A stretch of DNA of 64,000 nt from Bacteroidota bacterium (GTDB lineage Bacteria > Bacteroidota > Bacteroidia > Cytophagales > Cytophagaceae), in contig JAEYZG010000010.1 of assembly GCA_023428135.1 (NCBI GenBank), forward strand, positions 248,001 through 312,000. The letters are read 5' to 3'. The notes below the pieces were generated by a model. The model did no database searches and had not been told where the DNA came from. It saw nothing but the letters and a program-made list of their open reading frames with translations. The position numbers and the translations under genes are program-made. Shown one piece after another: positions 33,379-41,751 of the stretch (position 1 is its first letter; each line of letters starts with the position of its first letter).

Positions 33379-35316
33379 CTATGGCTCAATTGTTAAATAT
33401 TCTGCCCTCCATCCTGAATAGTTGTTTTCATTATCAGTGACAAACCAGACAAGCATTTTATTTCCTGTTGAAGATACCTCAGGAGGAACCAAACCACCAC
33501 TGAAGACACCAATAATTCTTGCCTGAGTGCCATCTCCGTCAAATATATAAACTTTATCTGTTTGGACTTCAGTATTAAATTCCGGAAAGCCTATTCTAAT
33601 GCGTGAGCCTTCCTTTACAGAGATCAGCCATTTGCAATCCTGACCACCACCATAATTCTCGTCTCCGCTTCCATCAGAAAAACTTCCGGAAGGTAAGTCC
33701 AAAATTCTTTCTGAGAAACAATACAATTTTGAAGAATCAACCGTCACCACACTATAATAAAACAACAATTCATTTTTTTCTTTCGATGAGCAATATTCAA
33801 GCTTGACAGCACTTACAGGGAGAAACAAGGAATCCGGAAAATCATTTACAGCAAATCTTTCCCTATAATTGTTTGCTGTATCGGAAATTACTATTTCACA
33901 ATTTTTGCCATAAAAATCGGACGAAACCTTTTTAATGACAACACCTCTATACTTTCCCTCTGGTTTAATTTCATAGAATTCAGAGCCATTCTTATTAAAT
34001 CTACCTTTAATATATCCTTTGGCATTTGAAAAAGATTTCTTCTCTGTCTTAGACCTTATGGAATGTAAGGTCCGATGGATATCCGGCCTGCCTGCTCCCA
34101 ACTTTCCTGCATATATCTTATTTATCTCTTCGAGAGGAGTTGAATTCATTTGGAGGTACATCAATAGCTCGTCAGAATTGAGTTGCGGATGACAAGCCAG
34201 GATTAATGCAGCCTTTCCTGTTACACGTGCAACAGCAACAGAGGTACCAGAGATGGCAGTATCTTTATGATCCCCATATACACTAGCCGCTATTTCATTA
34301 TCTCCACAATCAGACAGATCTACAGATCTTCCAAAATTAGAAAGCGGAAGCTTTTTATTATCTCTGCTAAGTGCTGCAACAGAGACTACTGATGGATAAG
34401 CTGCAGGAAACTGGGTTCGTTCAGAATAAAAATTTCCTGCTGAAGCAATGATTAAAATACCTCTTTTCTTTGCTTCATCCATAAGATCCCTCTCATACTG
34501 AGAAAATGCTCCACCTCCCCATGAACAATTAATAATATTCGCACCCGCTTTAATCGCATATTCAACGCCCTTATAGCAGTCTTTCAGGTAGGTGCTGGAA
34601 GCATTATCAGACAAACACTTTACCGGAATAATTTCAATTCTGCATTGAGGTTTAAAATGACTAATAGAATCAATCAAACTATTAAAAGAAGCAATAATGG
34701 AAGCTAAATGAGTCCCGTGATAAAAATCTTTAAGCCTGCTCGCTGGCGGGCTTACATTGTTATCATGATCTGAAACATCCCACCCATGAATATCATCCAC
34801 ATAGCCGTTTCCATCATCATCAATTTTGTTTCCTATTATCTCTTTTGGATTGGTGTATATAAAAGATTTAATAGCGCTATGGCTCAACCGAAACGCATCG
34901 TCCACTACAGCTACCTTTACAACCTTTCTATTGTGGGATCCGAGAGCTAAGAAACTATTGGACTTATATTCCCTTTTTTTATGGTTAAAAGCGCCTAAAA
35001 AAATAATTCCATTCAGCTCAGCACATTCAATAAGTTTATCACCATATAAATCCTTGCTAATCATTTGAGCAACTTCCGTATAATCAATATCTGCAGCAAA
35101 CCATCTATTAAGTTCAGAATTCCTTTCAGGAAAACTATGGCACGGTTTGAAACTTAAACCGAATTGTTTAGAAATTTTATCAAACCTGGAAGATAGTTCT
35201 TTCCACGTCGAGCCTTGACTTACCTTTACTCTCAGATGTTGTAACTCTCTGGCATTGCAACAAAATCCCGCGAAGATAAAGATGAACAGAAAAATTTGTT
35301 TTTTGTAAATAAGCAT
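33379..35316 (-). CDS. Subtilisin-like serine protease (S8) with C-terminal CUB domain
   Basis: A 645 aa exported protease. The chosen start gives a signal-like segment (KKQIFLFIFIFAGFCC); an in-frame start at 35379 would run back through a terminator hairpin. A prodomain-like region (about 30-125) precedes the S8 domain with Asp139 (VAVVDDAF), His203 (YHGTHLASI), Asn in ASAGNFYS and Ser358 (ISGTSVAVA). The Asp motif lacks the usual Asp-Thr-Gly. A CUB-type beta domain closes the protein (about 530-640: SGSFSDGSGDENYGGGQDCK, YSGWRAEY). No T9SS tail is evident, though CUB may help sorting or binding. Confidence 0.88.
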   Translation of the reverse strand: MLIYKKQIFLFIFIFAGFCCNARELQHLRVKVSQGSTWKELSSRFDKISKQFGLSFKPCHSFPERNSELNRWFAADIDYTEVAQMISKDLYGDKLIECAELNGIIFLGAFNHKKREYKSNSFLALGSHNRKVVKVAVVDDAFRLSHSAIKSFIYTNPKEIIGNKIDDDGNGYVDDIHGWDVSDHDNNVSPPASRLKDFYHGTHLASIIASFNSLIDSISHFKPQCRIEIIPVKCLSDNASSTYLKDCYKGVEYAIKAGANIINCSWGGGAFSQYERDLMDEAKKRGILIIASAGNFYSERTQFPAAYPSVVSVAALSRDNKKLPLSNFGRSVDLSDCGDNEIAASVYGDHKDTAISGTSVAVARVTGKAALILACHPQLNSDELLMYLQMNSTPLEEINKIYAGKLGAGRPDIHRTLHSIRSKTEKKSFSNAKGYIKGRFNKNGSEFYEIKPEGKYRGVVIKKVSSDFYGKNCEIVISDTANNYRERFAVNDFPDSLFLPVSAVKLEYCSSKEKNELLFYYSVVTVDSSKLYCFSERILDLPSGSFSDGSGDENYGGGQDCKWLISVKEGSRIRIGFPEFNTEVQTDKVYIFDGDGTQARIIGVFSGGLVPPEVSSTGNKMLVWFVTDNENNYSGWRAEYLTIEP

Positions 35317-35328
35317 AGATTTAAACAC

Positions 35329-35360
35329 AAATGCGGCAATTGTTGCCAATTGCCGCATTT
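35329..35360 (-). terminator. Terminator of the collar-domain protein gene
   Basis: Perfect 12 bp stem AAATGCGGCAAT / ATTGCCGCATTT with an 8-base loop, 52 bases beyond the stop at 35413 on the minus strand. It supports a protease start at 35316, downstream of it. Confidence 0.75.
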
Positions 35361-35412
35361 TATGAATGGTAAATTCCAAATTAAAAGTTTAATTCAAAGA
35401 GCCTTATGCATA

Positions 35413-36288
35413 TTATCTTACTATAGTTTCCGTTCCTCCTGTCTGTCCTTCGGCATAGGTGCTAAGTCCAGGCCCGGTTCCTGCCGAAATTGGCACTCTT
35501 CCTCTAAGGTCAGGTAATGCAAAAGTAGTTTTTCCATCGCCACCATACATTGTTCCTAAAAGCGAGAATAATGCAGTATTCTGACTGATCGCCAACAATC
35601 TTCCATCACAAGGCAAATATCCTTTGGGTGCAAAATTACCTGCAAAAAGAATTATTTCTCCAACAAACGGCTCAGCACCATTTCGAGAAGGAAAGATACC
35701 ATTAACAGCGATACAATAGTTGATTACTGTAAATGGTTGCATGTTATTGAGCGTCTTTGTTTCTTGAGCCTTTGAAACCCAGTTAACGCCATCCCAGGTC
35801 ATCAGATCTCCTGGTACTGTACCAGCATTTAGTCCGATTACCTTATTAGAAAAATTTAAAGGAGATTTAGCTGATATATTTGCAGTAGCAGCATTTGCGG
35901 CATACAAAGCATAAGGAACGCTAAGAAGCTGAGTCACTCCAAGAGCTATAAATTCGTTTGAATTAACATTCATCTCTATCTTGAGAAACCTATCTCCTTC
36001 TCCCCAGCCTATCTTTGTAAATACGCCTGATAAAACAGTGCCTTTCCCTAAAGCCAGGTTAAATAAGCCAGCAGAAGAAGTCGTAACAGAATGCTGTTCA
36101 GAATACTCAGCATTTTCTCCTGCCGCATCTTTGGTAATTGAAGCTCTTATAATTATGACCTTGCTAATTAAAGGCTGGCCATCTTCACTGCGTGCAACTC
36201 CCTGATAGTTTATTGCTTCCGGCTGAGCAAAGGCAGCCACGCAAATGCTAAACATTAATGAAAAGAGTAAAAAAAAGTTTGGTTTCAT
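35413..36288 (-). CDS. Secreted protein with phage tail collar domain
   Basis: A 291 aa exported protein starting MKPNFFLLFSLMF with signal ending AAFAQ. The N-terminal part (INYQGVARSEDGQPL, SVPYALYAANAATA) is a beta-rich segment common to Bacteroidota cell-surface proteins. The C-terminal ~85 residues are a phage tail collar (Tail_Col) domain: VGEIILFAGNFAPKGYLPCD, then LFSLLGTMYGGDG and FALPDLRGRVPI. ATG 36288 is preferred over 36363, which overlaps the upstream gene. The T9SS-tail gene ends 4 bases before this start, so both form one operon. No other phage gene is nearby. Confidence 0.85.
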   Translation of the reverse strand: MKPNFFLLFSLMFSICVAAFAQPEAINYQGVARSEDGQPLISKVIIIRASITKDAAGENAEYSEQHSVTTSSAGLFNLALGKGTVLSGVFTKIGWGEGDRFLKIEMNVNSNEFIALGVTQLLSVPYALYAANAATANISAKSPLNFSNKVIGLNAGTVPGDLMTWDGVNWVSKAQETKTLNNMQPFTVINYCIAVNGIFPSRNGAEPFVGEIILFAGNFAPKGYLPCDGRLLAISQNTALFSLLGTMYGGDGKTTFALPDLRGRVPISAGTGPGLSTYAEGQTGGTETIVR

Positions 36289-36292
36289 ATTG

Positions 36293-36751
36293 CTATTTAA
36301 CGAGTTTAAAATAATCGAATGATTCCTTATGATCTTTGTAGTATACCAGATACAAACCATCACTGAGTTGACGAAGGTTTATAAAAGTAGTATTAGCAGC
36401 GCTGCAAACCTTATTCCCTTTGATATCAAAAACCTCAATTGATCTTATTTCCTCAGAACAGATAAGATGCAGCTCTGAGTTTGATCTGTCAAAAATGAAT
36501 TTTGGTCCCACAACATCCTGCTTAAGCGGATTTGAGCTAACAAATGTGAAATCTGGCTGAAGGACTCCTTCAGTTATAATGAAATCATCTTTAGCAATTG
36601 TAGATACAGCAACTTCTCCCACTGAATACTCCAATGAATAACCTCCTCCATTAATGATATTTCCGGTGGAGTTAAAAACATATGGAGAAATTGACTGACC
36701 ATAACCAATGTAAGATATCAATGAAAATGCTAGTGCAGGTATAAATTTCAT
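36293..36751 (-). CDS. Small secreted protein with T9SS sorting domain
   Basis: A 152 aa exported protein: signal ending YIGYGQ (about 1-19). Residues 20-70 include GGYSLEYSVGEVAVSTI and ITEGVLQPDF, a segment often seen just before sorting domains in Bacteroidota. The remaining ~80 residues are a T9SS C-terminal sorting domain (FIFDRSNSELHLI, VFDIKGNKV, LSDGLYLVYY). The whole protein is little more than a signal, a short strand region and a sorting tail. It is the first gene of a two-gene operon with the collar-domain protein. Confidence 0.82.
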   Translation of the reverse strand: MKFIPALAFSLISYIGYGQSISPYVFNSTGNIINGGGYSLEYSVGEVAVSTIAKDDFIITEGVLQPDFTFVSSNPLKQDVVGPKFIFDRSNSELHLICSEEIRSIEVFDIKGNKVCSAANTTFINLRQLSDGLYLVYYKDHKESFDYFKLVK

Positions 36752-37102
36752 ATTAAAATAAATCTATTCTTAGTATATAGCAAACTTTCAATTAATTGAC
36801 AGAAAAGCTTTTAAGCTGCAGGGTCACAAAATCCAGCTTATTATTAAAAAGAATTAAGTAACTGACAATGATTCAAATATAAAACTTCAAAATTTAAAAA
36901 ACAAAACTATGAAATCAGATATAAATTCATAATCAACGCATAACAACTGACGAGTGGACGAAAGAGGATTATGATGATTGAGATAAGTCAAAATTATAAG
37001 GTAATTTTACTATTAAAAAAAACATAATTTTAACTCAAACATAAACTTCCAATCTCAAAATATTATTATAAATCGGAAGCTAATTAAATAATACTGCAGC
37101 GA
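36752..37102. other. Divergent intergenic stretch, no feature recognised
   Basis: 351 bp AT-rich sequence between the T9SS-tail gene and the FMN reductase. It must hold two promoters, but I cannot place them with confidence. Confidence 0.45.
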
Positions 37103-37648
37103 ATGAAAAACTATTTGGCCATATCCGGAAGTTTGAAATCAACCTCTACTAACACCTCCATCTTAAAGTATATGATAAAGCTGGCAAGTCCCTCTGTTAA
37201 AATGGATTTGTATTCGGACCTGGACAACCTTCCTCACTTCAGTCCGGAAAGAGACTCGGATAAAGCACCAGATGCTGTGGAGAAACTTCGCAAAAAGATT
37301 AAAAATGCAGACGGAATAATATTCTGTACTCCGGAATACGCATTCAACCTTCCCGGAGTTCTTAAAAATGCTTTGGACTGGTGCGTATCTTCCGGTGAAT
37401 TCAATGAAAAACCAGTACTGGTTTTGAGTGCTTCACCATTGAATACAGGAGGTGAAAAAGCCCTTGCATCTCTTCAAATGACTTTAACTGCATTGGGAAC
37501 CAATCAGGTTGGTTCATATAGTATAGCCAATGTAAATTCAAAGCTTAACTCCAACAAGGAAATTACTGACAAGCAAACTATAGCTGTCCTTGAAGGTTTA
37601 TTAATAAAGTTGTCTGAGTATATTGACAAATATACCCCTGAATATTAA
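37103..37648 (+). CDS. NADPH-dependent FMN reductase family protein
   Basis: A 181 aa flavodoxin-fold reductase. The FMN phosphate-binding loop is AISGSLKSTSTNTSIL (residues 6-21), and the second family motif is FCTPEYAFNLPGVLKNALDW (about 75-95). Such enzymes reduce quinones, azo compounds, chromate or FMN with NAD(P)H; the physiological substrate cannot be read here. The last 4 bases overlap the end of the convergent PAS kinase gene, with no room for a terminator between them. Confidence 0.9.
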   Translation: MKNYLAISGSLKSTSTNTSILKYMIKLASPSVKMDLYSDLDNLPHFSPERDSDKAPDAVEKLRKKIKNADGIIFCTPEYAFNLPGVLKNALDWCVSSGEFNEKPVLVLSASPLNTGGEKALASLQMTLTALGTNQVGSYSIANVNSKLNSNKEITDKQTIAVLEGLLIKLSEYIDKYTPEY

Positions 37649-40600
37649 ACTCGTTTGAAGAAGATTCTGAAAGTTGTACCTTCATCAACCTTGCTTTCAA
37701 GTTCTATTCTTCCACCGGCATTGGTGACAATTCTTTTAACTATGTATAATCCCACTCCAGAGCCTTCTACGTGGGCATGTAAGCGCTTAAACATAGAAAA
37801 AACCTTTTCTTTATTTGCCTCAGAAATTCCAAGTCCATTATCTTTTACTGTTAAAACTATCCAGTCTTCTTCTTGTACCGTTTTAACGTCAATAACAGGT
37901 TTTCTTTCAGGATGCCTGTATTTTAATGCATTGCTTATAAGATTATAAAAAATACTTCTCATACTTTTTCTTGAAAACTTTATTGATGGAACTGAAAAAT
38001 CAAGGTTAAAGCTTGCCTGAGTAGCATTCACAAGATCATTTATGGAAGTTATTACATCTTCAAAAATCCGTTCAAACTCAACATACTCTTTTTCTTCCTC
38101 CGAGCTCTTCTGAGCCCTTGTTATTTCAGTAAGATCATGGATGGTCTTTTTAAATCTTAGAATAGATTTATCCATCATCTCAAAGAGCTGAGTAATCTCC
38201 TCACCTTTGCAAAGCTCCGGGTCTAGCGTATCGTTTATCGTGAGCAACAAACCTTCTATATTCGAGATCGGAGCTTTAAGATCATGAGAAGCCGTATATA
38301 TGAAATTATCCAGGTCAAGATTTATCTTTGATAATTCTTCATTTTTGATGCGCAGATTTTCTTCTATGAGCTTTCTTTCATTTATATCTGTAAATGTCCC
38401 AAACCATTTCTTAATTTGCCCATCATCTTTAAGTGGCAAAGCTCGGGCCAGATGCCATTCAAAGTTGCCATCATGTTTTCTGAGTCTGCATTCTATTTCA
38501 AACAGCCCTCCGGACTTCACGCACTCGTTGAGTCTTGAAATACAAGGTTCCTTGTCCTTATCATAAACAGCATTGATCCAGCTCCATTTTTGGTCCCTAT
38601 TAAATTGCAAGCCTGTATAATTATACCAGTTTTGATTATAATATTCAATATGGCCATTTGTATCCGACGCCCAGAATAATTGAGGCACTGTTTCAGCAAG
38701 AAAGCGGTATTGTTCTTCGCTAGCTTTCATTTCTTTCTCTGCAACTTTTGCTGCAGTAATATCAATCTGCGTGGACCAGGCCCTGATAAGTTTTCCTTTC
38801 TCCACAATTCCAAGCACATTACTTGAATAATATCTTTTACTCTCATTGGGCCCTCTTCCAGATGTCAGGAGGTTTTCGATCTTGTAACCGGAATCGACAA
38901 ATCTTTTAAAGACCTTCACTACATCTTCATCATTTGTATCAAGCAAATCTTTAATAGTACGTCCTGTAAGCCCAGAGCTAGATGCATAACCATACATTTG
39001 AGCCATTCGCTCATTGCACTCAGCAACATATCCAAAATCAAGAATTTTCTGTACCTGTTCTTCACTTGAGAGCGAAATATCTATATCATTAATAACTTGA
39101 AGTTCAAATCTCCAGATACCCTCCTGACTTTGTGACACAAATGCCCTGTACTTCTCTTCACTTTCTTCAAGTTCTGCTGTCCTTTCTTTAACTCTTATTT
39201 CCAGTTCAGTGTTAATATTCCTGAGCTTGCCTTGAGCGTTGTCAAGCTTATCATAAGCATTCTTCAGCTCATCATTCTTTATCTTTAGAGTCTCTTCTGT
39301 TCGCTTTAAATTTGTAACATCTAGAATTGAACCCACAACTCTGTCTCCTTGTCCACTCTCGTCTTTATATATTTTTGCTCTGGATATAAGGTTTTGGATA
39401 TCTCCTTTAACATTGATCCTGAAATCAACATCTATCATTTTATTATTGAGCAAAGCGTCTTCCAAAAGTTTAAACATCTTTTGAACATCATTTTCTGGTA
39501 TCAACGACACAATTTCCTCTAGCATCACTGTGCCGTTATCTCCCTTTATTCCAAATATTTTAAAAAACTCCTGAGTTCCCTGAACAATGTTTGTTTTCAT
39601 GTTCCAATTAAAGCTTCCGACATGACCGATTTTTTGGGCCTCCACCAATTGTGCTTCACTGTATTTCAGGGCCTCTTCTGCCTCAACCCTGTCTGTAATA
39701 TCCTGAGTAACTCCTAAAATCTGAAAGGGCTCTCCTCTCTCATCCCTTGCAAAAACTGTATCCATACTAATGAACCAACTCCACTTCCCTCCTGCGTCCT
39801 TCATCCTATAGACAAGCTTTCTAATCTCGCCTTCTTTAGCATTAACGAAATCATTGAAGTACCTAGTTATCTTCGGTAGATCCTCTGGATGTAAAAAAGT
39901 AGTTAGAACGTCGGTGCCAAGCCCCTTCAGTCCCTCCGGAGAATATCCCAACACATCACCAACAGTACGGTTTGCATAGACATTTTTTTGTTCTCTAATG
40001 TCATAGATATAAAGAATATTAGGAATAGTCTCAGCGACCTTTTGAATGAAATTAGCATTCTGCTTCAGTGTTTCTTCAGCACGCTTAAGGTCATTTATGT
40101 CTGAGGCAGTAAATAAAATCTGTTTCACCTCTCCTTTTTCGTTTCTCTTAAAAATAATAGATCTGGAATAATACCATATCCAGTTTCCAGATCTATCCTT
40201 TATTCTAAACTCAAGTATACTCTCCTCATTTTCTGTAAGAGACCTAAAGCTTTTGCTTCTATTAATGACTGATGTGAGATCATCAGGATGAATCAATTCC
40301 AATAAAAGCTTATAACCATTTTTCTTTACATCAATTCCTTCTATCGCCAGGTTTTCAAAGATATTCCCATTATAGTAAACAATCTCATTCCCGGGCACCC
40401 CGATAACAAGTATAATTATAGGGGCCAATTTTGCTATTTGCTCCAAAAGCTCCTGACTTTGCCTTAATAAGCCTTCAGTTTCTCTAAGCTGGGTAATGTC
40501 TTGAGTAATCCCTTTCAGATATTCTACCTTTCCATCTTTATTAAATTCTGGTTTGCCATTAGTCCTGACTATTCTATGTTGTCCGTCAGGCCGGGTTATT

Positions 40601-41358
40601 TCGTATTCGTGGCTATAAGGTGTTCCAAATTCAAGAGCATTATGAATATTTTTTATAATCCTTTCAGAGTCCTCCTTCGACATCAATGCGATGATATCGT
40701 CAATACTTATTGTTGTTTTGTATGATAAGCCAAATATTCTGTAGAGTTCCTCAGACCAAATATTTATTCCGCTTTTGGTGTTCAACTCCCAATTGCCAAG
40801 CTCAGCCATTCTCTGAGACTCTTTAAGCCGCTTTTCATTAACCAGCAACTTTAACTCTGTTTCTTTTTGGGATTTGATAATTTTATCCGCTTCCTCCTTC
40901 TGAAACTCTGTAAACGTTTCAATTATTCTTTTTTCCCTCATAACATAATAATCCTCGATCTCATTTATAATCTTTAGAGCAAGGTCAAGATCATTTGTAT
41001 AATAAGGGATGAACTTTAATAATGCTTTTATTCTGGCACCATAATTAATTGCTATATCCGTGGGCGTTACCTCCAATCTGGAAAATTCAGTTTGTTGATT
41101 TAATTTCCAATCTGCGACATCTTTTTCAATGTCCTCACTTCCCTTGCCTTCAAACAAATTGTTAAGGAACACAACAAGACGCGTTTCCAATTTATTCTCA
41201 AATTCTTCATCAGTTAACTGCGTCATCTTTCGCAATAAAGGCTGTTCTAACTCCTTTTTATAGGTTAGTTCATACCTGGCAAGATCGGTGAGATGGTTTT
41301 GTAATAAAAAATGAGCATAATCCTTAAGATAAAGAATTTCTACACCTGTCTTGTCCAT
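37645..41358 (-). CDS. Soluble multi-PAS sensor histidine kinase
   Basis: A 1237 aa cytoplasmic kinase with no membrane segment. The N-terminal ~180 residues are helical and resemble the RsbRD-type N-terminal globin-like domains. About six PAS/PAC units follow (from ~195 to ~985), several with PAC endings such as GITQDIT, GVTQDITDRVEA and GTFTDINERK; coiled segments (740-770) separate some. The H-box is IYTASHDLKAPISN, with phospho-His1025. The HATPase domain has LISNALKYRHP, VKDNGLGIS and GSGVGLYIVKRI. No receiver domain is present. It could integrate redox, light or ligand signals, but the cofactors of the PAS domains are unknown. Confidence 0.92.
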   Translation of the reverse strand: MDKTGVEILYLKDYAHFLLQNHLTDLARYELTYKKELEQPLLRKMTQLTDEEFENKLETRLVVFLNNLFEGKGSEDIEKDVADWKLNQQTEFSRLEVTPTDIAINYGARIKALLKFIPYYTNDLDLALKIINEIEDYYVMREKRIIETFTEFQKEEADKIIKSQKETELKLLVNEKRLKESQRMAELGNWELNTKSGINIWSEELYRIFGLSYKTTISIDDIIALMSKEDSERIIKNIHNALEFGTPYSHEYEITRPDGQHRIVRTNGKPEFNKDGKVEYLKGITQDITQLRETEGLLRQSQELLEQIAKLAPIIILVIGVPGNEIVYYNGNIFENLAIEGIDVKKNGYKLLLELIHPDDLTSVINRSKSFRSLTENEESILEFRIKDRSGNWIWYYSRSIIFKRNEKGEVKQILFTASDINDLKRAEETLKQNANFIQKVAETIPNILYIYDIREQKNVYANRTVGDVLGYSPEGLKGLGTDVLTTFLHPEDLPKITRYFNDFVNAKEGEIRKLVYRMKDAGGKWSWFISMDTVFARDERGEPFQILGVTQDITDRVEAEEALKYSEAQLVEAQKIGHVGSFNWNMKTNIVQGTQEFFKIFGIKGDNGTVMLEEIVSLIPENDVQKMFKLLEDALLNNKMIDVDFRINVKGDIQNLISRAKIYKDESGQGDRVVGSILDVTNLKRTEETLKIKNDELKNAYDKLDNAQGKLRNINTELEIRVKERTAELEESEEKYRAFVSQSQEGIWRFELQVINDIDISLSSEEQVQKILDFGYVAECNERMAQMYGYASSSGLTGRTIKDLLDTNDEDVVKVFKRFVDSGYKIENLLTSGRGPNESKRYYSSNVLGIVEKGKLIRAWSTQIDITAAKVAEKEMKASEEQYRFLAETVPQLFWASDTNGHIEYYNQNWYNYTGLQFNRDQKWSWINAVYDKDKEPCISRLNECVKSGGLFEIECRLRKHDGNFEWHLARALPLKDDGQIKKWFGTFTDINERKLIEENLRIKNEELSKINLDLDNFIYTASHDLKAPISNIEGLLLTINDTLDPELCKGEEITQLFEMMDKSILRFKKTIHDLTEITRAQKSSEEEKEYVEFERIFEDVITSINDLVNATQASFNLDFSVPSIKFSRKSMRSIFYNLISNALKYRHPERKPVIDVKTVQEEDWIVLTVKDNGLGISEANKEKVFSMFKRLHAHVEGSGVGLYIVKRIVTNAGGRIELESKVDEGTTFRIFFKRV

Positions 41359-41751
41359 TAAATCAATAATAATCAGTCCAATTGAAAAGATTTATCGACT
41401 CAAAACCGCTTAATTTTGATTATGTTTAAAATAGATTAAAACCGTGATTCGTCAAGAAATTTATAAGCATAAGTGTTTCCCGAATTGTTGTATGATGGGA
41501 AATCCTATACTCCTATTTAACAGTTTGATCTTAGTATTTCAGTTAAAAATATCTATAGAAATATACCAATCAATCTGCATAAAAATTAATAATTCAAATG
41601 CATGCTGTCCTCCAAGGCCTTACAAAGCAATTGTTATCCAGCACATTCAAATCCATGCTAGAAAAACTTGTTAATAACTCTGGCTTTTTCAATGAAATCA
41701 CTTTTCAAATTTTTAGTATCTTTAAAATCCTGAAATTTTAAACTAGCAAAA
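41359..41751. other. Intergenic stretch before topoisomerase III
   Basis: 393 bp without a convincing gene. TATCTTTA at about 41718-41725 is a near match to the -7 consensus and lies about 27 bases before the TTG start of topoisomerase III; nothing else is recognised. Confidence 0.4.

Noticed and set aside
35413..36288. Prophage remnant based on the tail collar domain
   Set aside because: No capsid, terminase, portal or integrase genes nearby; signal peptide and T9SS-linked neighbour fit a surface protein.
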